Source: Aquipseudomonas alcaligenes
Lineage (GTDB): Bacteria > Pseudomonadota > Gammaproteobacteria > Pseudomonadales > Pseudomonadaceae
Assembly: GCF_900156545.1 (NCBI RefSeq)
Contig: NZ_FTNW01000005.1
Coordinates: 248,001 to 312,000 of the forward strand
Reading direction: 5' to 3'
Length of the DNA stretch: 64,000 nt
The notes beneath the pieces were generated by a model that made no database searches, was not told the DNA's origin, and was given only the letters and a program-made list of their open reading frames with translations. A program made the position numbers and the translations under genes. Position 1 is the stretch's first letter; the number at the start of each line of letters is the position of its first letter. Positions 51,072 to 59,640 of this stretch are shown here, piece by piece.

Positions 51072-52397
51072 CTAGAACAGCGCCTCCACCTGTTGCAGTA
51101 CGGCTCGGTTCATCAGGCCGCTACGGGCGTGCAGTTCCACCAGGCTCTGCAGCATCAGCAGCTTGCTGTTGAGCAGGTCGCGGCGCGCCATGAACAGGGT
51201 CTGCTGGGCGTTGAGTATGTCCACCGTGGAGCGGACGCCGGCCTGATAGCCCTTCTCGGCTGACTCCAGGGCGCGCTGGTTGGAGCGCACGGCAGTTTGC
51301 AGGGCCTTGCACTTGGCATAGCCGCTGACCACGCCCAGGTAGTTGCGCTCGATGTCTTCGGACAGCTGGCGAGCCTCGTCGTCGAGCTGGGCTTGCGCGC
51401 TGGAAAGGGCATATTGCGACTTGCGCGAGGCCGCGTTGACACCGCCGCCAGCGTAAAGGGGGACGTCCAGCGACAGGCCCACATACGAGCTGGACTGACG
51501 GCGAAAGTCATCCGCCAGGTCGTCACGGTCGCTGTGGCTGAGTTCGCCGACCAGGGCCAGCTGCGGATAGTGTCCGGCCTTCTGTGCGCGCAGCTCGGCC
51601 TCGGCCACGCGCACCGAGTCGCGGCGTGCATCCATGCGGGGGGCCGCGCTTTGCGCCTGCTGCCGCCAGAACGCCAGGTCCTCTTCACTGCGCAATGGCA
51701 CAGCTCCTGGCAGGTTTTCGCCCATCGCCTGGATGCTTGCCACGCGCACGCCGGTACGCCCGGAGAGTGCGTGCAGCGCCGCCTGCAGGCGCGCCTCCGC
51801 CTCGATTTCCTGAGCCTTGACCAGGTCCAGACGCGCCTGGGCCTCATCGATGTCGGTGATGGTGCCATCGCCGACCTCGAACAGGCGGCGGGTCTGCTTG
51901 ACCAGGCCCTCGATGGCGATTTTCTGCTGACGACTCAGGCTCAGTTCGTTTTCCTGCCTGGCCACTTCGAAGTAGGTTTCCACGACACGCGGGAACAGCT
52001 CCTGGAAGGCATCGTCGTAGAGCGACTCTCCCAGTTCGCCACGCGCCTTGGCTTGGGCGTAATAGGCGGCCCGCGCGCGGTCGTAGAGCACCTGGCGCGC
52101 GCTCAGGCTCAGGCCGGTGCTGGTGAAGCGCGGGTCTTCATTGCTGCCGTCAAGATCGCGGCCACTGAGCTGGCGGGTGCTGCCGTAGCGGCCGCTGGCA
52201 TTGAGCTGGGGTAGCAGCGGAGCCAGGCCGATGGCCTCCTCCTGCTGGCTGGCCTGGAAGTCGAACGTAGCAGCCTGAAATGTTGGGTCGTGGTAGAGCG
52301 CATTGTCGTAAGCATCCAGCAACGTCAGCGCAGGCCCTGCGGTGGCCATTGCTGGAGTGGCCAGAAGCAGGCTCATCAGGAACAGGCTAAGACGCAT
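51072..52397 (-). CDS. TolC-family outer membrane channel of a type I secretion system
   Basis: A 441-residue outer membrane protein with a signal peptide (MRLSLFLMSLLLATPAMATA). Two internally related halves with long amphipathic helices are typical of TolC/PrtF; visible are LLDAYDNALYHDPTFQAA at the start, GDGTITDIDEAQARLDLVKA near the middle and VGLSLDVPLYAGGGV in the second half. Third gene after the ABC exporter and adaptor, one base after the adaptor stop. Confidence 0.93.
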   Translation of the reverse strand: MRLSLFLMSLLLATPAMATAGPALTLLDAYDNALYHDPTFQAATFDFQASQQEEAIGLAPLLPQLNASGRYGSTRQLSGRDLDGSNEDPRFTSTGLSLSARQVLYDRARAAYYAQAKARGELGESLYDDAFQELFPRVVETYFEVARQENELSLSRQQKIAIEGLVKQTRRLFEVGDGTITDIDEAQARLDLVKAQEIEAEARLQAALHALSGRTGVRVASIQAMGENLPGAVPLRSEEDLAFWRQQAQSAAPRMDARRDSVRVAEAELRAQKAGHYPQLALVGELSHSDRDDLADDFRRQSSSYVGLSLDVPLYAGGGVNAASRKSQYALSSAQAQLDDEARQLSEDIERNYLGVVSGYAKCKALQTAVRSNQRALESAEKGYQAGVRSTVDILNAQQTLFMARRDLLNSKLLMLQSLVELHARSGLMNRAVLQQVEALF

Positions 52398-52398
52398 C

Positions 52399-53718
52399 TC
52401 ACTCTTCCTTCAGCGCGCCGCGGATGCGCTTTTCCAGCGGGCTCAGCAGGTACTTGAGGAAGGTACGCTCTCCCGTCTGCACCATGACCTCCGCTTGCAT
52501 GCCGGGTTTGACCTCCAGGCCGTGGGCCCGCAGCTTCGCCACTGCATCAGCCCCGACCTCCACCTCGACGGCAAAGTAGGGGAGGCGGGTCTGCTCATCC
52601 AGCAACTGGTCGCCTGACACGGTCAACACTTTGCCTTCGACGACCGGCAGGGTAGCGCTGTTCAGGGAGCTGAAGCGCAGGTTGACCGGTAAACCTATCT
52701 TCAGACGGTCTGCCACCAGTGGCTCGAACTTGGCCTTGATGATCCACGCCGAACCCTGCGGCACGATATCCATCAGGCGTTGGGCGGCGGGAATCACGCC
52801 GCCTTCGGTATGCACGGACAAGTCGATCACCTGGCCGCTCACCGGTGCGCGGATGGCGGCATTATCCACCTCGAACTCCAGTGCCTTGATGCGCTCGGCC
52901 AGGCTGGAGGCCTCGGCTGAGGTGCTGGCCAGCTGCGACTCCGCCTCGATGCGGAAACTCTGTTGCAACTGCAGGCTTTGCAGCCTGCTCTCGGCAATGC
53001 CCTGTTTGGTCTTGCCGATGTCGGCGATACCGGAGGTGAGTTGTGCACTCAGCTGCGCGGAGTTGCGCTCGGCTTCGAACAGGCGGTTGCGCGGCACATA
53101 ACCTTCGGCGGCCAGCTGGCGCAGGCCGTCCAGTTCCTTGCGCTGATAGTCGAGCTGGGTTTCCAGGTGGTTGCGAATCTGTTCGTAGGCGCGCAGTTGC
53201 TCCTGCAGCGAAGCGGTCTGGTTCTCGACGATCTGCAGGCGGCTCGCCAGTTCCGCGCGCCGGGTCTCGAACAGATTGGCCTGCAGCTCCATGTTGCGTT
53301 TGGCGCGCGGATCGGACTGGTGGCTGAGCAGATCGGCGGGCCAGTCGATGTGCGCCAGGCCGTGGCGCTCGCTACTCAGGCGAGCTTCGCTGGCGCGTGC
53401 ACTGAACCATTGACCTAGTGCCACTTCCAGCTGAGCCTGCGCCTGGATGGAGTTGAGCTGGATCAGCAACTGGTCGGCCTCTACATGATCGCCCTCGCGG
53501 ATCAGGATGTCGTCCACCGCTCCGCCGGTCAGGGCCTGCACTGTTTTGCGCTCCCCGGCTACCACCACGGTGCCGCTACCCACCACGCCCTGAGCGAGTG
53601 GCGCCAGTGCGGCCCAAATCAGAAAGCCGCCCAGGCCAATGGCGATAATCCACAGGCCAAGGCGAGCGGTGCGATTGGCATCGCGGATGTCGGCGGGCAG
53701 ATTCTGTACTGCTGTCAT
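52399..53718 (-). CDS. HlyD-family periplasmic adaptor (PrtE type)
   Basis: A 439-residue membrane fusion protein. One N-terminal membrane helix (LGLWIIAIGLGGFLIWAALA) is followed by a split lipoyl domain (GGAVDDILIREGDHVEADQL), a long coiled coil (about residues 120-280) and a C-terminal RSPVSGQV-like barrel, here IRAPVSGQVIDLSVHTEGG. The C terminus (GERTFLKYLLSPLEKRIRGAL) is typical of type I secretion adaptors. It joins the ABC exporter to TolC. Confidence 0.94.
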   Translation of the reverse strand: MTAVQNLPADIRDANRTARLGLWIIAIGLGGFLIWAALAPLAQGVVGSGTVVVAGERKTVQALTGGAVDDILIREGDHVEADQLLIQLNSIQAQAQLEVALGQWFSARASEARLSSERHGLAHIDWPADLLSHQSDPRAKRNMELQANLFETRRAELASRLQIVENQTASLQEQLRAYEQIRNHLETQLDYQRKELDGLRQLAAEGYVPRNRLFEAERNSAQLSAQLTSGIADIGKTKQGIAESRLQSLQLQQSFRIEAESQLASTSAEASSLAERIKALEFEVDNAAIRAPVSGQVIDLSVHTEGGVIPAAQRLMDIVPQGSAWIIKAKFEPLVADRLKIGLPVNLRFSSLNSATLPVVEGKVLTVSGDQLLDEQTRLPYFAVEVEVGADAVAKLRAHGLEVKPGMQAEVMVQTGERTFLKYLLSPLEKRIRGALKEE

Positions 53719-53720
53719 GG

Positions 53721-55442
53721 TCAGGTCGTCTGGGTGCTTGGGCTGGCGCTGGCTGGGCTTGCAGCAGGGAACAGTGCCTTGAGCACCTGATCACGGGGGC
53801 CGAACATCTTCTGAGTGCCGTCCTGAAGTACCAGCAGCTTATCGACCACCGCAAGGACGTTCGGTCTGTGGGTCACCAGTACCACGGTCGAACCATGCTT
53901 GCGCAAGGCATCGATGGCGGCGACCAGGGCGGCCTCGCCTGCGTCGTCGAGGTTGGAGTTGGGTTCGTCCAATACCACCAGCGCCGGCTTGCCGTACAGC
54001 GCACGAGCCAGGCCGATGCGCTGCTTCTGGCCACCGGAAAGGCCCAGGCCGCCCGGGCCCAGTGGAGTGTCATAACCCTGCGGGAAGCGCAGGATCATGT
54101 CATGGATGCCGGCCAGTGTGGCGGCTTCTATGACCTGTCCCGAGTCTGCCTGGCCAAAGCGGGCAATGTTCTCGGCAACGGTGCCGTCGAACAGCTCGAT
54201 GTCCTGCGGCAGGTAGCCGAGGTGCGGGCCCAGCACTTCTGCATCCCACTGGCCTATCTCGGCGCCGTCCAGACGGACCGAGCCGTAGGCGGGGGGCCAG
54301 ACGCCGACCATGGCGCGGGCCAGGGATGATTTGCCGGACGCGCTGGGGCCTATGACGGCCAGGACTTCACCCTTGCTCAAGGCCAGATCGATGCCGTTGA
54401 CTGCCGGACGCTTGCTGTTCGGCGGATTGACCACCAGGCGCTCGATGCGCACCGCTCCGGTTGGCGCCGGCAGACTCATGCGCTCGACCTTGCGCGGGAA
54501 TTCGTCGAGCAGCTGGCACAGGCGCTTGTAACTGGCCTTGGCGCTGTCCAGCTGCTTCCACGAGCTGATGGCCTGTTCGGCCGGCAGCATGGCTTTGCTG
54601 ATCAGGAAGCCAGCGGCCATCATCACGCCGCCGGTGATCTGTCCCTCGAGAATCAGCAGCATGGCCACGCCCATGGCCAATGACTGCCAGGCGGTGCGCA
54701 CCAGACGGGTGATGGTGGAGATTCGTGCTGCCTTGTCGCTGGCCGAGGTCTGTGCGCCGATCAATCGCTGCTGCAGAGCGGCCCAGCGCTTCTGCAGGTT
54801 GCCGAGCATGCCCATGGCCTGAATCACTTCGGCGTTCTGCAGGGTGCTGTTGACGTACTTCGACGAGTGCACCGAGATCTGATTGGCTTCTTCCAGTCCG
54901 TCGCGCGTAGCGTGCTCGTTCCATATCGCCAGACCGAACAGGATCAGGGCGCCGAGCAGGGTGAACAAGCCGAGCCAGGGATGCAGCAGGCCGGTGACGA
55001 TGAGGAAAATCGGCATCCATGGCAGGTCGAGCAGAGAGATCAGCGCCGATCCGGTCAGGAACTGGCGCAGAGCATTCAGATCACTGAGCACCTGCGCCGG
55101 GTTGGCGTTGTGTTCCTTGAGGCTTTTCTGGAAGGCCACCCCGAACAGCCGCTCGCCGAGGTCGAGGTCGATGCCGACGCTCATCTTGATCATCACCTGG
55201 CCGCGTATCCATTCCACCAGCGAGCTGAGGATGAACAGGCCGAGTGCCAGCAGGGTCAGTAGCAGCAGGGTCATCTCGTTGCGGCTGGCCATCACCCGAT
55301 CGAACACCTGCATCATGTACAGGGCCGGTACTACGGTGAGCAGATTGATGACTCCGCTGAACAGGGCGATCACCCAGAACAGGCTGCGGTAGCGCAACAG
55401 GGCGGCGTCGATATCACGGGCTGGGTCGAGGCGTAGGCGCAT
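53721..55442 (-). CDS. Type I secretion ABC exporter (PrtD/AprD type)
   Basis: A 573-residue half-transporter: five to six membrane helices in residues 20-290, then an ATPase with Walker A GPSASGKS (365-372), signature LSGGQ (468-472) and Walker B VVLDEP. It begins directly with the membrane domain, so it lacks the N-terminal peptidase or peptidase-like domain of HlyB- and LapB-type exporters and belongs to the PrtD group that moves proteases, lipases and S-layer proteins. First gene of a four-gene minus-strand operon (exporter, adaptor, channel, methyltransferase) with 1-2 base gaps. The giant repeat protein is the only evident substrate nearby. Confidence 0.94.
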   Translation of the reverse strand: MRLRLDPARDIDAALLRYRSLFWVIALFSGVINLLTVVPALYMMQVFDRVMASRNEMTLLLLTLLALGLFILSSLVEWIRGQVMIKMSVGIDLDLGERLFGVAFQKSLKEHNANPAQVLSDLNALRQFLTGSALISLLDLPWMPIFLIVTGLLHPWLGLFTLLGALILFGLAIWNEHATRDGLEEANQISVHSSKYVNSTLQNAEVIQAMGMLGNLQKRWAALQQRLIGAQTSASDKAARISTITRLVRTAWQSLAMGVAMLLILEGQITGGVMMAAGFLISKAMLPAEQAISSWKQLDSAKASYKRLCQLLDEFPRKVERMSLPAPTGAVRIERLVVNPPNSKRPAVNGIDLALSKGEVLAVIGPSASGKSSLARAMVGVWPPAYGSVRLDGAEIGQWDAEVLGPHLGYLPQDIELFDGTVAENIARFGQADSGQVIEAATLAGIHDMILRFPQGYDTPLGPGGLGLSGGQKQRIGLARALYGKPALVVLDEPNSNLDDAGEAALVAAIDALRKHGSTVVLVTHRPNVLAVVDKLLVLQDGTQKMFGPRDQVLKALFPAASPASASPSTQTT

Positions 55443-55612
55443 AGTGGAGCGGGTTTCCGGGCTGTCGGAGCATCATGCCATTATCGGCCGAGAATGGGCA
55501 TGCTGGAGGCCGCTTCATCGTGTGCAGGAATCGCCAGCGGTTACCAGTGTGTTTGGCTAGAATTGGCATTCCGGTTCGCTTCGCGAATCTCCCAGTTCGA
55601 CAAGGAGTCTCT

Positions 55613-56347
55613 ATGTTGTTCTCCAGGCTGCTGACCCTGTTCCTGCTGTTGGTCGGCACCGCGCAAGCACGTGCCGAATCCCTGGTGCTGCTCACGGAAA
55701 ACCTGCCGCCCTTCAATATGGCCGTCAGTGGCGGCAATTTCGCCCGTGACGACGGCATTACCGGTATTAGCGCCGAAACCATGCGTCTGGTGTGCCAGCG
55801 CGCGGGCGTCGAGTGCCAGCAGATCCTGCGCTTCCCCTGGGAGCGCGTGTATAACCAGGCCCTCAAGGACGCAGGCTATGGCCTGTTCTCGGTGGCTCGC
55901 ACGGCGGAGCGCGAGACGCTGTTCAAATGGGTCGGTCCCATCGCCAGCGAGGATTGGGTGCTGCTGGCCCGTGCCGATTCGCCGATCCAGCTGAGCAGCC
56001 TGGAGCAGGCCAAGCAGTACCGGCTGGGCGGCTACAAGGGTGATGCGCCGACCAATAAGGTGGTTGAGTCGGGGCTGGACGTGCAGCAGTCGCTGTACGA
56101 CAAGGAGAACCCGGAGCGCCTGGCCAAGGGCCAGATCGACCTGTGGGTGACCTCATCCGTCGCTGGCCAGTACCTGGCACGCCAGCAGGGTTATCAGGAC
56201 TTCCGTGTGGTGCTGACCTTCGGTCGCGGTGATCTTTATCTGGCGCTCAACCAGCAGACCACCGATGCCACCGTGGACAAGCTGCGTGCGGCGCTGGAGC
56301 AGCTGCGCAGCGAGGGCGCGCTGCAGGGTGTCATGCAGAGGTACTGA
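55613..56347 (+). CDS. Family 3 solute-binding-like protein, paralogue 1 of 3
   Basis: A 244-residue exported protein with signal peptide (MLFSRLLTLFLLLVGTAQAR). TENLPPFNMAV and GGYKGDAPTNKVVESGL are the usual landmarks of periplasmic amino-acid-binding-like proteins; the LRFPWERVYNQAL stretch is characteristic of this orphan subgroup. AAGGAG precedes the ATG at 55613. No transporter genes accompany it. Compared with its two neighbours it is the most diverged, for example lacking the GLKPENSLRDQEN segment. Ligand unknown. Confidence 0.85.
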   Translation: MLFSRLLTLFLLLVGTAQARAESLVLLTENLPPFNMAVSGGNFARDDGITGISAETMRLVCQRAGVECQQILRFPWERVYNQALKDAGYGLFSVARTAERETLFKWVGPIASEDWVLLARADSPIQLSSLEQAKQYRLGGYKGDAPTNKVVESGLDVQQSLYDKENPERLAKGQIDLWVTSSVAGQYLARQQGYQDFRVVLTFGRGDLYLALNQQTTDATVDKLRAALEQLRSEGALQGVMQRY

Positions 56348-56573
56348 GTGCGGCCTCGCTCGTCGCTGATTGGTTCGTTTCTTGCGAGCAATCGGGGCGA
56401 GCGACTACCGGCGTGACGCAGTTCAACGCAGTCGGCCTGGCGCGTGGCACTATGCCGGCTTGCCACTGCACCGGACTGCGTGCCGGTCGAAGACCACTCC
56501 GGGGTGCAACGCTCCGCAGTGGCCACTTGCAGAGAAGTCGCCCAAACAACCATAAATCCGGAGCTGTACTGCA

Positions 56574-57329
56574 ATGTTGAAGTATCTGCACAAGGGGCTG
56601 CTGTGCGGCCTGCTGTTACTGGCTGGCGGCGCGCATGCCGAGCTGTCCGACGATTACAAGGTGATCCTGCTGACGGAGAACTTCCCGCCGTTCAACATGG
56701 CCATCGACGAGAAGAACTTCGCCCGTGACGACAATATCGACGGCATCAGCGCCGATCTGGTGCGTGAGGTCTTCAAGCGCGCCGGTATCGGCTACAACCT
56801 GAGTCTGCGCTTCCCCTGGGACCGCATCTACCGTCTGACCCTGGATAAGCCCAACTACGGCCTGTTCTCCACCACCTATACGGAAGAGCGCAAGCCGCTG
56901 TTCAAATGGGTCGGGCCGCTGGCCAAGAGCGAGTGGGTGCTGCTCGCCGCGCCGGGTAGCACCATCAAGGTCGGCAGCCTGGAGGAGGCCGCCAAGTACA
57001 AGATCGGCGCCTACAAGAACGATGCGGTCAGCCAGCACCTGGAAAGCAAGGGGCTGAAGCCGGAGAACTCCCTGCGCGACCAGGAGAACGTGGCCAAGCT
57101 GATGAGCGGCAAGATCGACCTGTGGGCCACTACCGACCCGGTCGGCCGCTACATCGCCAAGCAGGAAGGCGCCAGCGGACTGCAGGTGGTGTTGCGCTTC
57201 AACAGTGCCGAGCTGTTCCTGGCGCTGAACAAGGAGACGCCGGACGAGGTGGTCGAGCGCCTGCAGAAGGCCCTGGATGAGCTGCGCAACGAAGGTTTCG
57301 TCGACGAAATCACCAGCAGCTACCTGTAA
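56574..57329 (+). CDS. Family 3 solute-binding-like protein, paralogue 2 of 3
   Basis: A 251-residue paralogue with signal peptide (MLKYLHKGLLCGLLLLAGGA) and the same landmarks: LTENFPPFNMAID, LRFPWDRIYRL, FKWVGPLAKSEWVLLA and IDLWATTDPVGRYIA. A 226-base gap without recognisable features separates it from paralogue 1. Possibly a sensor or scavenging protein rather than part of a dedicated importer. Confidence 0.85.
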   Translation: MLKYLHKGLLCGLLLLAGGAHAELSDDYKVILLTENFPPFNMAIDEKNFARDDNIDGISADLVREVFKRAGIGYNLSLRFPWDRIYRLTLDKPNYGLFSTTYTEERKPLFKWVGPLAKSEWVLLAAPGSTIKVGSLEEAAKYKIGAYKNDAVSQHLESKGLKPENSLRDQENVAKLMSGKIDLWATTDPVGRYIAKQEGASGLQVVLRFNSAELFLALNKETPDEVVERLQKALDELRNEGFVDEITSSYL

Positions 57330-57470
57330 TACCTTGGCGGCCAGCCGCCACAGTGCCGGCGGCTGGCCGCCGGTGCTGCGTTTCCTGGCGCGCTTCTGCT
57401 ACCCTTTGGCCGCCCCCGGGTTGGCGATGCCGTTGCGCCGCGGGCGTCCCCGACTGTCAAGGATACGGAT

Positions 57471-58232
57471 ATGCTGTTGAAGCGACTGAGCGTGCTGCTG
57501 CTGGGCGTAGGCCTGCTGTTCTCCTCCGTGGTGCGCGCCGAGCTGCCCTCCGACTACAAGGTGGTGTTGCTCACCGAGAACTTCCCGCCTTACAACATGG
57601 CCAATAACGGCAAGAACTACGCTCGCGAGGAAAACCTCGAAGGCATCGCCGTGGAGGTGGTGCGCGAGACGTTCAAGAAGGCCGGCATCGACTACCACAT
57701 GACGTTGCGTTTCCCCTGGGCACGCATCTACAAGATGGCCCTGGAGAACCCGAACCACGGCGTGTTCGTCGCGGCCAAGCTGCCGGAGCGGGAGAAGCTG
57801 TTCAAATGGGTCGGCCCCATCGGTCCGGATGACTGGGTGATGCTGGCCCGTGCCGACAGCAGCATCAGCCTGATCAGCCTTGAGCAGGCCAAGTCCTACC
57901 GCGTCGGCGCCTACAAGGGCGACGCCATCGACGAGCACCTGCGCAAGCAGGGCCTGGAGCCTATCAGCTCGCTACGTGACCAGGAAAACGCGCACAAGCT
58001 GCAGGAAGGCAAGATCGACCTGTGGGCGACTGGCGATCCCGCTGGCCGCTACCTGGCCAAGCAGGAAGGCATCACCGGCCTGAAGACCGTGCTGCGCTTC
58101 GACAGCGCCCAGCTGTACCTGGCCCTGAATCCGGAAACCCCGGATGAGGTGGTCGAGCGTCTGCAAAAGGCGCTGGACGCGTTGCGTGCCAGCGGCAGGG
58201 TCGATCAGATCTTCCAGAGCTACGTGCAGTAA
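57471..58232 (+). CDS. Family 3 solute-binding-like protein, paralogue 3 of 3
   Basis: A 253-residue paralogue with signal peptide (MLLKRLSVLLLGVGLLFSSV). LTENFPPYNMANNGKN, LRFPWARIYKM and IDLWATGDPAGRYLAKQEG show that it is closest to paralogue 2. The C-terminal TPDEVVERLQKALD is shared by both. The tandem set ends at a strong shared terminator. Confidence 0.85.
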   Translation: MLLKRLSVLLLGVGLLFSSVVRAELPSDYKVVLLTENFPPYNMANNGKNYAREENLEGIAVEVVRETFKKAGIDYHMTLRFPWARIYKMALENPNHGVFVAAKLPEREKLFKWVGPIGPDDWVMLARADSSISLISLEQAKSYRVGAYKGDAIDEHLRKQGLEPISSLRDQENAHKLQEGKIDLWATGDPAGRYLAKQEGITGLKTVLRFDSAQLYLALNPETPDEVVERLQKALDALRASGRVDQIFQSYVQ

Positions 58233-58246
58233 GCGCATCAGGCATG

Positions 58247-58273
58247 AAAAACCCGGGCTAGCCCGGGTTTTTT
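58247..58273. terminator. Bidirectional terminator between paralogue 3 and ctpA
   Basis: A CCCGGGC stem around TA is flanked by five A and six T residues, giving a classic rho-independent terminator in both directions for the convergent genes. Confidence 0.92.
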
Positions 58274-58289
58274 GTTTCGCCGCCGCGGG

Positions 58290-59603
58290 TTACTCGCCGC
58301 GGGTGACGTTCAGACCCTTGAGCAGATTGAGTGCCTGGCTCAGCTGGTAGTCATCGTCCTGTGGACGCGGGGCCTTCTGCTGCTTGCTGCCGCTGGGCTT
58401 GTCCGCACCGCCGTTGCCGTTGCCCAGGTGGCCGGCCAGGTCGGCTTCCTTGATCAGCTCGCCGCCGTCTTCGCGGGTCAGCTTGGCGCGAGCCACCTCG
58501 ATGTCCGGGACTATGCCCTGGGCCTGGATGGAGCGCCCGTTGGGGGTGAAGTACAGCGCGGTGGTGAGCTTCAGGGCGCGGTCGTTGTTCAGCGGCAGCA
58601 CCGTCTGCACCGAGCCTTTGCCGAAGCTGTCGGTACCCATCAGCACACCGCGCTTGTGGTCCTGCAGGGCGCCGGCGACGATCTCCGAGGCCGAGGCGCT
58701 GCCACCGTTGATCAGCACCACCAGCGGCACGCCTTCGCTGGCGTCCGCCGGATCGGCATTGAAACGCAGCTCGGAGTTGGCGATGCGGCCTTCGGTGTAG
58801 ACGATCAGGCCTTTCTTGAGGAAGTGGTCGGCCACTTCCACCGCCGCCTGCAGCACGCCGCCAGGGTTGTTGCGCAGGTCCAGAACCAGGCCGCGCAGCT
58901 TCTTGCCGTTGTCCTTGCGCAGTTTGGCCAGGGCCTTGCCGACTTCCTCGCCGGTGTTGACCTGGAACTGGCTGATGCGGATCAGCCCGTAACCGTCTTC
59001 CAGCAGCTGGCTGCGCACGCTCTTGACCTTGATCACGGCGCGGGTCAGCTCCACGTCGAAGGGTTTGCCGCCCTCGCGTACCAGGGTCAGGTTGATCTTG
59101 CTGCCGGCCTTGCCGCGCATCTTGTCCACCGCCTCCATCAGCGACAGGCCCTTGGTCGGCTGGCCGTCGATCTTGACGATCAGGTCGCCCGGCTGGATGC
59201 CGGCTTTGGATGCTGGGGTGTCGTCGATCGGCGAGACCACCTTGATGAAGCCATCCTCGGTGCCGACTTCGATACCGAGACCGCCGAACTCGCCGCTGGT
59301 GCTTTCCTGCAGCTCGGCGAAGGCTTCGGGCTCCAGGTAGGCGGAGTGCGGGTCGAGGTTGCCGAGCATGCCCTTGATGGCATTCTCCAGCAGGGTCTTG
59401 TCGTCCACCGGCTCCACATAGGCTGCCTTGATGCGGTCCATCACCTCGGCGAAGGTGCGCAGCTCCTCCAGTGGCAGCGGCGCCTTGCCGTTCACGGCTT
59501 CGACGGCTGGCACTTCGACGGCCTCGGCAGCCAGCAGGGTGGGGCTGCCGAGCATCAGGCCAAGAGCCAGGGCGAGGGGGGTGAGGCGACGGAATTGCTG
59601 CAT
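58290..59603 (-). CDS. ctpA: C-terminal processing protease CtpA (S41 family)
   Basis: A 437-residue periplasmic serine protease. Signal peptide MQQFRRLTPLALALGLMLGS, a PDZ domain (about residues 90-180, GIEVGTEDGFIKVVSPI), then the catalytic domain with Ser in NGGSASASEIVAGAL and Lys in GTDSFGKGSVQT. In P. aeruginosa CtpA, with lipoprotein LbcA, degrades peptidoglycan endopeptidases. ATG at 59603 follows GGGAG. It is downstream of the envC-like gene by 37 bases and probably co-transcribed with it. Confidence 0.94.
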   Translation of the reverse strand: MQQFRRLTPLALALGLMLGSPTLLAAEAVEVPAVEAVNGKAPLPLEELRTFAEVMDRIKAAYVEPVDDKTLLENAIKGMLGNLDPHSAYLEPEAFAELQESTSGEFGGLGIEVGTEDGFIKVVSPIDDTPASKAGIQPGDLIVKIDGQPTKGLSLMEAVDKMRGKAGSKINLTLVREGGKPFDVELTRAVIKVKSVRSQLLEDGYGLIRISQFQVNTGEEVGKALAKLRKDNGKKLRGLVLDLRNNPGGVLQAAVEVADHFLKKGLIVYTEGRIANSELRFNADPADASEGVPLVVLINGGSASASEIVAGALQDHKRGVLMGTDSFGKGSVQTVLPLNNDRALKLTTALYFTPNGRSIQAQGIVPDIEVARAKLTREDGGELIKEADLAGHLGNGNGGADKPSGSKQQKAPRPQDDDYQLSQALNLLKGLNVTRGE

Positions 59604-59640
59604 GTGAACTCCCAAAATGATGAGGCGACAGCCTCGGCTG

